Under the pieces are notes generated by a model. It saw nothing but the letters and a program-made list of their open reading frames with translations, searched no databases and was not told the origin of the DNA. Positions 16,915 through 22,440 of a DNA stretch of 34,481 bases are shown piece after piece; position 1 is the stretch's first letter, and every line of letters begins with the position of its first letter. Position numbers and translations under genes: made by a program. The DNA lies in the IMG/VR virus record IMGVR_UViG_3300044796_000144, positions 1 to 34,481 of that record; one strand, written 5' to 3'. Source of the stretch: a virus.

Positions 16915-17234
16915 TACTTTGGCCTCGCCAAGAACCATTGCAGCATCGCTCCGGCCGTCAGGAGTGCCGCGCTGCCCACCCAGCGCAGAAAGGGGAGCAC
17001 AATACCAGACTGGCCGCTCTCTTTTGCGTGGACGCTCTCAATCGTAGTGACGCGAGTTTCGAGGCTGGAAACTTCCTTCTTGAGCATGGGTAAATGGCCG
17101 GCTGTGAACTGGTCTTCGGGGGCTCCGAATAGCTGGACACTCTGAACCGCGAGACGGTTGGAAATATCCTGGAATCGATCCAGAAGAAGGTCGAGTTTCG
17201 CTTGCACTGGATCGTGTTGTTCGTTGTCGCCCAT
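16914..17234 (-). CDS. Coiled-coil protein with C-terminal membrane segment (XhlA/holin-accessory-like)
   Basis: This 106-residue protein has CGAGGAACGA before its ATG. A helical N-terminus (AKLDLLLDRFQDISNRL) is followed by a coiled coil (LPMLKKEVSSLETRVTTIESV) and one membrane segment near the end (GSAALLTAGAMLQWFLA), with a basic C-terminus. This is the layout of XhlA/hemolysin-type phage membrane proteins. A lysis role is plausible because the lysis genes lie upstream, but it is not proven. It is coupled to the small terminase gene by TAATG. Confidence 0.68.
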   Translation of the reverse strand: MGDNEQHDPVQAKLDLLLDRFQDISNRLAVQSVQLFGAPEDQFTAGHLPMLKKEVSSLETRVTTIESVHAKESGQSGIVLPFLRWVGSAALLTAGAMLQWFLARPK

Positions 17235-17251
17235 TCGTTCCTCGAAGGTTC

Positions 17252-17272
17252 GCCCCGGCTCATCACCGGGGC
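17252..17272 (-). promoter_or_regulatory. 7-bp GC-rich hairpin in the only sizeable gap of the lysis-terminase stretch
   Basis: GCCCCGG (17252-17258) pairs perfectly with CCGGGGC (17266-17272) around a seven-base loop, about 18 bases before the ATG at 17234. No T-run follows on either strand, so it is not a standard terminator. It could slow transcription, protect an mRNA end or shape translation of the next gene. Confidence 0.4.
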
Positions 17273-17335
17273 TGCTCTGGACTGCTCCGCTCTCCTTTCG
17301 GGTTGCGGAATTTCTGCGGTGGTTGCCGCAGAGCT

Positions 17336-17512
17336 TTACAGCTTGCCGACGATCCGCGAGGCCTTATCCTTCGCGGCCTGCTCGGCTGCCCGGATCTGGT
17401 TCTCGACGTACGTCTTGAACGTGCCGTAGTCGCCGCGGACGACAGGCGCCAGCCACACGCCCACGAAGAATGCCACGAAAATCGCGATTGAAATCACCAG
17501 GAAATGCACCAT
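17336..17512 (-). CDS. Small single-pass membrane protein
   Basis: This 58-residue protein starts at the ATG at 17512 after TTGTGAGGTTTCGAG. Residues 3-22 (HFLVISIAIFVAFFVGVWLA) form a clear membrane helix. A charged helix (YVENQIRAAEQAAKDKAS) follows. It sits inside the lysis cassette between the two-pass membrane protein and the coiled-coil membrane protein. Holin partner or small accessory membrane protein is the likely class. Confidence 0.7.
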   Translation of the reverse strand: MVHFLVISIAIFVAFFVGVWLAPVVRGDYGTFKTYVENQIRAAEQAAKDKASRIVGKL

Positions 17513-17533
17513 CTCGAAACCTCACAATCTGCG

Positions 17534-17872
17534 TTAGAGTTTACCATCTGCGCCCACTGAGGGCGGCTGAACCTGGTCCTGTGCGTTCGGAGCGCGGTTG
17601 TTTGCCACGTCTGTTCCGCCTTTGATGATCCCGAGCGTGCCAATCAGCATGGTCGCGAACGTGCCCAGTGAGCCAATGAACGTCACCATGTCGGTCATGC
17701 TGATGACGCCGTGCGTCTTGTAGGTAATCAGGCAGTAGCAGAACAGGAGCGCGCTGATCCATCCCAACACGTGGCAGATGATCAGGCATTGCATCACGCG
17801 CGTGTTGCTCACGCTGCCGTCTTTGTCGCTCAGTTGCGACCGGAGGAATCCTGCTGCCCAGTTGCCGCTCAT
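17534..17872 (-). CDS. Two-pass membrane protein, probable holin
   Basis: This 112-residue protein has two hydrophobic segments at about residues 27-50 (MQCLIICHVLGWISALLFCY) and 60-83 (TDMVTFIGSLGTFATMLIGT), with a soluble N-terminus and a disordered C-terminal tail. Size, topology and position next to lysozyme and spanin-like genes fit a holin, which would open the inner membrane to release lysozyme. Its ATG overlaps the previous stop by four bases, after GGAGACTGAGCAA. Confidence 0.7.
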   Translation of the reverse strand: MSGNWAAGFLRSQLSDKDGSVSNTRVMQCLIICHVLGWISALLFCYCLITYKTHGVISMTDMVTFIGSLGTFATMLIGTLGIIKGGTDVANNRAPNAQDQVQPPSVGADGKL

Positions 17873-18498
17873 TTGCTCAGTCTCCCCGCAGCGTAGGCCA
17901 CTCCGGCCGCCACGCTGATCTGGATTGCATCATGCTTGAATCGCTGCCAGAACGTGCCGCCCTTAGCTGTGGCCTCCCAGGTGTCGCGCTCTTTGGTCAC
18001 CGCGGCGAGCTGGTTGGCCGTTCCCTGCTGGATCACTGCCGCGCTGGCCGCGTTGAGTGAGCAGGCCGTGAGCTTGGCGCTGGACTCGTCGCAATCCAGT
18101 TTGTAGGCCTGGAACGCGGGAATGTCCGCCTGCGGAATCACGATCTGCTGAGTGGCTGGCGCGGTAGGCGTGGCCGGAACCTGCTGGACCTGGACCTGCG
18201 CGGGGAGATTGGGCAGGGTATTGGCGACTGCGGCAGCCTGCGCCGGGGTGACCACGATGGTGCGCTGGCTGGCAATGGCGGCGAGTTGCGTCTTGAGGTC
18301 GCTGGCAGTCTGCGCCTGTTCGGCCTTGGCCTGGTCGATGCTCTTCTGCGCGGTTGCTATCACCTGCTGCTGCGCGGATTGTATCGACTCAGCCTTGAGC
18401 CGCGCGTCGTGCTCTTGCAGCCACTCGTACCCGCCCAGCACGATTGCCAGCGCCAGCACCACGCAGATACCGATTGCCCATGCACGCGAAATTGTCAT
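17869..18498 (-). CDS. Rz/inner-spanin-like membrane protein
   Basis: This 209-residue protein is read from the ATG at 18498, which overlaps the lysozyme stop (ATGA) and follows GGGAGG. One N-terminal membrane helix (about residues 8-24, AIGICVVLALAIVLGG) leads to a long periplasmic helical region rich in Ala/Gln (ESIQSAQQQVIATAQKSIDQ). A Pro/Thr linker and a second helical region with two cysteines follow. This resembles inner-membrane spanins, though it is longer than most. Gly/Ala at the C-terminus (ISVAAGVAYAAGRLSK) could form a second membrane contact. No separate outer-membrane lipoprotein spanin was found, so this is a reading by context. Confidence 0.6.
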   Translation of the reverse strand: MTISRAWAIGICVVLALAIVLGGYEWLQEHDARLKAESIQSAQQQVIATAQKSIDQAKAEQAQTASDLKTQLAAIASQRTIVVTPAQAAAVANTLPNLPAQVQVQQVPATPTAPATQQIVIPQADIPAFQAYKLDCDESSAKLTACSLNAASAAVIQQGTANQLAAVTKERDTWEATAKGGTFWQRFKHDAIQISVAAGVAYAAGRLSK

Positions 18499-18944
18499 GC
18501 GGCCTCCCATAACGCCAGCTCAGCCTGGCGGCGCAGTGTGAGGCCGGCCAGATGCTCGCCGCCGGCCATGTCCCAGCGCAGGAGCTGCTGGCCTGCGTCC
18601 GCGTAGTTGCCCATGTTGAGCAGTTTGAGCAGTGTTGAGTCCAGAAGCCGCCCTTGGCCGAGGTTGTACACAAAGTCTATGAGCGCGTCCAGTTGCCCCT
18701 GCGTCAGCGCCACACGCACCAGCCGCTGCACGTGGCTGGCCGCATAATCCACATCGTCGATCAGCAGCAGGAGCGCATCTGGCTCCGTGATCGTGCGCGT
18801 CTGTCCGCCGGCCTCCAGCTCCTCGCTGGTCAGCTTATGGCCGTAGCCCACAGTCCAGAACCCGGCCGCATCGAGGTACGGCGTCAGACGCAGGCCCTCG
18901 GATCGCTTGATCAGGTCGAGGCAGGATTGGCTCGGATTGCTCAT
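18495..18944 (-). CDS. Phage lysozyme (glycoside hydrolase family 24 endolysin)
   Basis: This 149-residue muramidase cuts the glycan chains of peptidoglycan. The family signature SEGLRLTPYLDAAGFWTVGYG is present, with the catalytic triad at Glu16, Asp25 and Thr31 in the usual E-x8-D-x5-T spacing. The rest is helical with ALIDFVYNLGQG and a C-terminal LRRQAELALW helix, as in T4/lambda-type lysozymes. No signal peptide is visible, so release should need a holin. It is the first gene of the late unit. A perfect TATAAT stands seven bases before its ATG and the ribosome binding site is poor, suggesting a leaderless message. Confidence 0.93.
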   Translation of the reverse strand: MSNPSQSCLDLIKRSEGLRLTPYLDAAGFWTVGYGHKLTSEELEAGGQTRTITEPDALLLLIDDVDYAASHVQRLVRVALTQGQLDALIDFVYNLGQGRLLDSTLLKLLNMGNYADAGQQLLRWDMAGGEHLAGLTLRRQAELALWEAA

Positions 18945-18951
18945 GCCCCGA

Positions 18952-18997
18952 ATTATAGCGCACGCCTATTTGCGTCGGCGCAGCTTTTTGCGCCGAC
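18952..18997 (-). promoter_or_regulatory. Candidate late promoter with palindromic operator over the -35 region
   Basis: On the minus strand TATAAT (plus 18957-18952) stands seven bases before the lysozyme ATG at 18944. No -35 hexamer is visible. Instead a perfect 9-bp inverted repeat, GTCGGCGCA-N6-TGCGCCGAC (18974-18997), covers that position. A promoter with a good -10, no -35 and a palindrome there usually needs an activator dimer. The same repeat can form an RNA hairpin, but neither strand gives a terminator-like T-run directly after it. Confidence 0.5.
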
Positions 18998-19036
18998 AAT
19001 GCTTTTGTACTTTATATCTGCCTCTGCCTCTGCCTA

Positions 19037-19114
19037 GGTGACATTTGAGGACATCGGTGGACATTCTTTGACTGTCTTTGACTGTCCAAGACAATTACAT
19101 ATATATGATACGAT
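19037..19114 (+). promoter_or_regulatory. Candidate early promoter with six GAC sites in exact 10-bp register
   Basis: GAC occurs at 19040, 19050, 19060, 19070, 19080 and 19090, one per 10 bp for six turns. The fourth and fifth units are identical (TTTGACTGTC, 19067-19086). The last overlaps TGTCCAAGACA, an inverted repeat with TGTC/GACA arms. Downstream TACGAT (19109-19114) stands seven bases before the ATG at 19122. TATGAT (19104-19109) with TTGACT (19078-19083) is an alternative core with a long spacer. The array would put bound protein on one face of the helix. Just before it is CTGCCT repeated three times (19018-19035). Confidence 0.55.
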
Positions 19115-19121
19115 CTGCGCA

Positions 19122-19298
19122 ATGAGCGATCACCCTGCAATCCCTATTGGCGCCCGCGTCGTGCTGCGAACCTGCCCGAACGCCGGCCAGCCTGGCACTG
19201 TGCTGCGGCTCGAGCGCGGCAAGCTGGCTGTGCTCTGGGCGGATATTGCGCCGGATTATGTGCGCCTGCACTCCGCGGAGTCGCTGCGCCTGGCGTGA
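19122..19298 (+). CDS. Small SH3/KOW-like protein, first gene of the early unit
   Basis: This 58-residue protein starts at the ATG at 19122. There is no ribosome binding site. TACGAT lies seven bases upstream, so it may be translated from a leaderless message. The sequence (IPIGARVVLRTCPNAGQPGT, KLAVLWADI) has the strand pattern of a small SH3/KOW barrel, where G-x-x-V and a turn with Asn/Gly recur. Such folds often bind nucleic acid or ribosomal components. Function is unknown; first-gene position suggests an immediate-early role. Confidence 0.65.
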   Translation: MSDHPAIPIGARVVLRTCPNAGQPGTVLRLERGKLAVLWADIAPDYVRLHSAESLRLA

Positions 19299-19700
19299 TA
19301 TGCTGAGCGCGTTGCAGAGAAGCGTCTGAATCGCTTTGTTCAACTTTTGCGGGCTGTCCCTGCGAGCAATCGCAGCCGAGATCAGAGACACCGGGCGCGG
19401 ATTTTGACCTCCACGCGGACCAGGCCGACGGCGCAAGGCACAGCGCACGCATAGGACGCAATCTGCGGCAAAATTGCACATCTCGCGCGAAAAGGGAATT
19501 GTGCGCTCACTTTTTACCCGCAGCGACGCCGATAAATGGCGATTTCTCGCGCGCGTGTTGTGGCGACATAGTTGAGAGATGAGAGCAATCCGCACCCCCG
19601 CACCCCATATGCGCATCATGATAGAAGTACAGCAAATACAGCACCTTGCAGATAAACTGTGACGGCGCGCACAAGAGTGCAAATAATCACAAAATAATGC
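19299..19700. other. Non-coding stretch before the second early promoter
   Basis: About 400 bases carry no convincing gene on either strand. A 241-codon minus-strand frame runs across it, but its Arg/Cys-rich product and lack of a ribosome binding site mark it as chance. The short word CTCGCGCG is repeated, at about 19484 and 19546. No strong terminator hairpin is seen. Confidence 0.5.
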
Positions 19701-19729
19701 TTGACACACTCCGGCATGTGCGCTAATCT
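19701..19729 (+). promoter_or_regulatory. Sigma70-like promoter
   Basis: A perfect -35 TTGACA (19701-19706) and TAATCT (19724-19729) are separated by 17 bases. The following leader carries TGAGGAGATACGGAC directly before the ATG at 19756. This is the clearest classical promoter in the window. Unlike the first early gene, its transcript would have a normal leader. Confidence 0.65.
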
Positions 19730-19755
19730 GGTTATGTTGTTGAGGAGATACGGAC

Positions 19756-19974
19756 ATGACCGCAGAGACAATCAACCCGACCGGATACACAAACGCAGAA
19801 CTCCGCAACTCAATCGACATGGACGCTTATGCGGTGCGTAACGAGGCGGAACGGCGCGGCAGCTTGATCACAAAGAAACTGGCTCGTTTGTACAAGCAGA
19901 TCGCGGAAGCTGAAAAAGAACAGATCGAGCTGAACGAGACCGTCGAAGCAGCATGGAAAGAGATTCACCGCTAA
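19756..19974 (+). CDS. Small helical early protein; coding-like sequence continues after the stop
   Basis: This 72-residue protein (MTAETINPTGYTNAELRNSI start) has a strong ribosome binding site. It is mostly helical, with a coiled-coil-like stretch (LARLYKQIAEAEKEQIEL). After the TAA stop the same frame continues for 23 codons reading TASQINAFKADLHRAGYTI and then KR before another TAA at 20044. That extension looks like real protein, so the gene was probably longer once, or the stop is sometimes read through. Function unknown. Confidence 0.7.
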   Translation: MTAETINPTGYTNAELRNSIDMDAYAVRNEAERRGSLITKKLARLYKQIAEAEKEQIELNETVEAAWKEIHR

Positions 19975-20079
19975 CCTACCGCCAGCCAGATCAATGCATT
20001 CAAAGCCGATCTGCACCGCGCTGGGTACACGATCCGCAAACGGTAACAGCGGTAATCAACCGCACAAGGAGCAGCAAAA

Positions 20080-20649
20080 ATGGAAATCAACAAAGAGCAG
20101 ATCGAACAGTCAATCGTGCGCACCGTAGCTGATGAATTTATGAGCGACGGCGCGCTTGAATCGCGCATCAAAAAGGCCCTTGAAGAAAAGATCGACGCGC
20201 AGTTTAAGGCAATTGCAGCGCCGCGCATTCAGGAGGCCGTCAACCAAGCCATCACAGATGGATTCGAGCGCGAGTATTGCCGGATTGATGGCTTTGGAAG
20301 GAAGCAGGGCGAACCTACCACTATCCGCAAGGAGCTTGAGCGCCTGATTGCAGGCTACTGGAACGAGCAAGTGGACTCCCAAGGAAAGCCGACCACTAAC
20401 AGCTATGGAACCAACCTAACCCGTGCCCAATGGACAATGACACAGCTCGTAGCTGCCGATTTTCACGGCGAGATGAAACAGCATATTGTCAATCTCGGCG
20501 GTGCTCTGAAGGATCAATTGCGCGGTCATCTTCGCACAACACTTGACCATCTGCTTTCTGAAGTTTTTTACGTGCAAAGCGACGGCGATAGAGAGCTGGG
20601 CAAGCCGGGGAATAGCTGCATCCAAACTCCGCAGACAGGAAAGATTTAA
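20080..20649 (+). CDS. Early protein of unknown function, helical N-terminus
   Basis: This 189-residue protein starts after CACAAGGAGCAGCAAAA. The first 65 residues are charged and helical (KEQIEQSIVRTVADEFMSD). Then come DGFEREYCRIDGFGRKQGEPTTIRKELERLI and a second helical region ending in HLLSEVF. Overall shape resembles phage early proteins with an N-terminal oligomerisation region, but I do not recognise the family. It lies alone between two small gaps. Confidence 0.7.
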   Translation: MEINKEQIEQSIVRTVADEFMSDGALESRIKKALEEKIDAQFKAIAAPRIQEAVNQAITDGFEREYCRIDGFGRKQGEPTTIRKELERLIAGYWNEQVDSQGKPTTNSYGTNLTRAQWTMTQLVAADFHGEMKQHIVNLGGALKDQLRGHLRTTLDHLLSEVFYVQSDGDRELGKPGNSCIQTPQTGKI

Positions 20650-20724
20650 CCTCCGCCGCGCGGTCCTTGCCGTAAGCGGTGACAAGCAGGCCGGGCGCGC
20701 AGACCAGGCAGAATCGAGACAAAC

Positions 20725-20808
20725 ATGGACATCTACGGAAAATGGGACTGGCGCATTCTGGCAGTGCTGATTATCGGTGGCCTGATTGCGGGATGGATGA
20801 TCGGATGA
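20725..20808 (+). CDS. 27-residue membrane peptide
   Basis: The reading frame MDIYGKWDWRILAVLIIGGL continues to WMIG and ends in TGA. Residues 9-27 form one membrane helix after an aromatic-rich start. Its stop overlaps the ATG of the next gene (ATGA at 20805), the same coupling used by certain genes nearby. The ribosome binding site (GAGAC) is weak. A small membrane peptide that targets a host membrane process is possible. Confidence 0.5.
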   Translation: MDIYGKWDWRILAVLIIGGLIAGWMIG

Positions 20809-21104
20809 CGCGCGATGAGATATGGACCGCCGCTGTAGCCCTTGCCGACGCATACATGCGCGATGCCGGACGCACGTCATGGGACGATAGCGACTGGGCC
20901 GCGATGGTCGCGGAGTTTGACCGCCTGTGCCCGCCGCTGGAGTTGATACCGACCGCGGTAATCCGCTGCGAGGTTAATCGGCGCACTGCGCGCGAGTCGC
21001 CCAAACACAAGACTCTGCGCCCATGCGCGGGATGCGGCGCAATGCTGGGAGCGCGAGAGAGGCGCAAGGCGTGCCCGAAGTGTGGTGCGAGGAACCCGCG
21101 ATGA
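20805..21104 (+). CDS. Zinc-ribbon protein, function unknown
   Basis: This 99-residue protein starts at the ATG at 20805, which overlaps the stop of the membrane peptide. The N-terminal 60 residues are helical with Trp/Asp (MTRDEIWTAAVALADAYM, SWDDSDWAAMVAEFDRL). The C-terminus holds a zinc ribbon: CAGC and CPKC with Gly turns (PCAGCGAMLGARERRKACPK). Its stop overlaps the ATG of the methyltransferase remnant (ATGA). Confidence 0.72.
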   Translation: MTRDEIWTAAVALADAYMRDAGRTSWDDSDWAAMVAEFDRLCPPLELIPTAVIRCEVNRRTARESPKHKTLRPCAGCGAMLGARERRKACPKCGARNPR

Positions 21105-21151
21105 CGCCATACTACCAGCACGCGGGTATTACCATCTACCACGGCGGATAA
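21101..21151 (+). pseudogene. Stranded N-terminal fragment of a DNA methyltransferase
   Basis: Sixteen codons read MTPYYQHAGITIYHGG and then TAA. The intact methyltransferase at 21521 begins MSLYYDHAGIQIHLGD. Nine of sixteen residues match, in the same order and spacing. The DNA differs at many positions, so this is the head of another, diverged methyltransferase allele rather than a fresh duplicate. Its ATG is coupled to the zinc-ribbon gene by ATGA, as an intact gene would be. The HNH/methyltransferase module directly behind it probably replaced the rest. Confidence 0.65.
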
Positions 21152-21162
21152 TTCGTGGTAGA
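21135..21162 (+). repeat. 9-bp perfect inverted repeat at the HNH module border
   Basis: TCTACCACG (21135-21143) is repeated inverted as CGTGGTAGA (21154-21162) with a ten-base spacer. It starts inside the methyltransferase remnant and ends in the TAGAAT box before the HNH gene. It may be a regulatory hairpin/operator for the HNH gene or a footprint of module insertion. No T-run follows. Confidence 0.5.
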
Positions 21163-21173
21163 ATGTGATTATG
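21159..21173 (+). promoter_or_regulatory. Candidate leaderless promoter of the second HNH gene
   Basis: TAGAAT (21159-21164) stands six bases before the ATG at 21171, with no ribosome binding site. The box overlaps the right arm of the 9-bp inverted repeat, so a protein bound there could block it. Confidence 0.4.
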
Positions 21174-21524
21174 GATGCAAATGAGAGAGCACGCCGCTAT
21201 CGTGCCCGTAAAAAGGGCGAAGACGTTCCAAAGTTGAAACCGGGTCCAAAAGAGGGATTCAAGCAAGATGCCGAGCATGTCGCTAAGAGAGTTAAGTTCG
21301 GCCCCGAGCATCCCCATTGGGATGGAGCCAAGCCTACTCTCAATGCGCTGCGAAAGAGGGCTTGCAGACTGGTTCCTGCTCTTGGCCCATGCGAACGATG
21401 CGGGGAGAACGGAACCGACCGTCACCACAGGGACTTCAATATGAGAAACAACGTTCCTGAAAACCTGGAAGTTCTCTGCGAGCGGTGCCATATTCTTACG
21501 CATGGAAAGAAGCCGCGTAAATGA
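21171..21524 (+). CDS. HNH endonuclease (zinc-binding type)
   Basis: This 117-residue protein has a basic N-terminus (ERARRYRARKKGEDVP). Its C-terminal HNH domain has CERC (Cys74, Cys77), the HHRDF core (His85-His86, Asp88), NNVPENLEVLC with Asn98, and CERCHILTH (Cys103, Cys106, His107, His111). The paired cysteines bind structural zinc. It probably nicks or cuts DNA and may be a homing enzyme carrying the methyltransferase behind it. A GTG at 21165 is possible, but the ATG is preferred. Its stop overlaps the methyltransferase ATG by four bases. Confidence 0.85.
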   Translation: MDANERARRYRARKKGEDVPKLKPGPKEGFKQDAEHVAKRVKFGPEHPHWDGAKPTLNALRKRACRLVPALGPCERCGENGTDRHHRDFNMRNNVPENLEVLCERCHILTHGKKPRK

Positions 21525-22252
21525 GCCTTTACTATGACCATGCAGGGATTCAGATCCATCTGGGCGATTGCCGCGAGATTCTTCCCGCGCTACCCAAGTG
21601 CGACCTGCTGCTGACTGACCCACCCTATGGGATCACACAGAGCGCATGGGATGTTACCGGAGCGGTTCTTGAAGTCTTTGACGCTATAGTTTGCCCAATT
21701 GTTTGCACGTCTCAGAATCCTTTTACGGCGGAATTGATCTGCAGATACCGGAAGCGGTTCAAGTGGTCGGACGTGTGGGAAAAGACGCAGGCCACCGGGT
21801 TTCTCAATTGTAAGGTGATGCCCATGCGCCAACACGAGGACATTCTTGTTTTCTGCGACGGGAGGATGCCTTACTTCCCGCAAATAACTGCACGCATAGC
21901 GGAGAACATCCGGCCCCACCTAGACACCGTAGAAACAGCAAGCTACGGGAAGTACAATGCGAAGAGGGAACGGACTATCGAGATCGATAAAACCTACCCT
22001 CGAAGCGTAGTAAAGTTTCCGAACTCGCAAGATGGTTTACACCCAACAGGCAAGCCGTTATCATTGTTCTCTTACTTAATGCGCAGCTATTCCGCTCCAG
22101 ATCAGACTGTCTTCGACCCCTTCATGGGCAGCGGCACAACGCTGGTAGCAGCGAAGAATCTAGGGAGACAGGCAATCGGCATCGAGATTGAGGAGAAATA
22201 CTGCGAGATCGCCGCCAAGCGCCTGAGCCAAGAGGTATTCGACTTTTCCTGA
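21521..22252 (+). CDS. DNA methyltransferase, beta-class N6-adenine/N4-cytosine type
   Basis: This 243-residue enzyme transfers a methyl group from S-adenosylmethionine to an amino group in DNA. The catalytic motif DPPYG lies at 33-37 near the N-terminus. The SAM-binding FDPFMGSGTT lies at 198-207 near the C-terminus. This order, with the target region between them, defines the beta class. HPTGKPLSLFSYLMR (174-188) and AIGIEIEEKYCEIAAKRL (218-235) are also typical. No restriction enzyme is seen nearby, so it likely protects phage DNA from host nucleases or modifies expression. It is coupled to the HNH gene. Confidence 0.93.
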   Translation: MSLYYDHAGIQIHLGDCREILPALPKCDLLLTDPPYGITQSAWDVTGAVLEVFDAIVCPIVCTSQNPFTAELICRYRKRFKWSDVWEKTQATGFLNCKVMPMRQHEDILVFCDGRMPYFPQITARIAENIRPHLDTVETASYGKYNAKRERTIEIDKTYPRSVVKFPNSQDGLHPTGKPLSLFSYLMRSYSAPDQTVFDPFMGSGTTLVAAKNLGRQAIGIEIEEKYCEIAAKRLSQEVFDFS

Positions 22253-22259
22253 AAATAAT

Positions 22260-22298
22260 TGCGCACACTGCGCACAACCGTGCTACAGTTGATTCATG
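22260..22298 (+). promoter_or_regulatory. Candidate promoter/operator of the RHH gene
   Basis: TGCGCACA occurs twice in tandem with a 9-bp period (22260-22268, 22269-22277). It is followed by TACAGT (22284-22289) six bases before the ATG at 22296, with no ribosome binding site. Ribbon-helix-helix proteins commonly bind tandem short repeats, so self-regulation is a reasonable guess. TTGCGC (22259-22264) is a weak -35 at 19-base spacing. Confidence 0.45.
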
Positions 22299-22427
22299 GA
22301 ACTACGCATCACCAAATTCGACGCCGCGCTGCATAAGTCCCTCAAGATGCAGGCGGCAAAGCAAGGTAAGTCCCTGCGGCAGGTTGTTATTGAACTGCTG
22401 CGCGAATCCATCAAGTTAACCAAGTAA
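22296..22427 (+). CDS. Small ribbon-helix-helix (Arc/CopG-type) DNA-binding protein
   Basis: This 43-residue protein begins with a short strand (MELRITKFDAAL). A helix with LKMQAAKQGKSLRQVVIELL follows, matching the strand-helix-helix pattern and the conserved G-x-S-L turn of RHH repressors. It is among the smallest such proteins. It probably dimerises and represses early genes or itself; a tandem TGCGCACA repeat lies just upstream. It is the only obvious repressor-like protein here, and there is no sign of an integrase. Confidence 0.7.
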   Translation: MELRITKFDAALHKSLKMQAAKQGKSLRQVVIELLRESIKLTK

Positions 22428-22440
22428 TACGAGGCGCACT

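Noticed and set aside
19095-19820. 241-codon minus-strand open frame across the early control region
   Set aside because: It crosses two promoters and two plus-strand genes, is Arg/Cys/Ala-rich and has no ribosome binding site.
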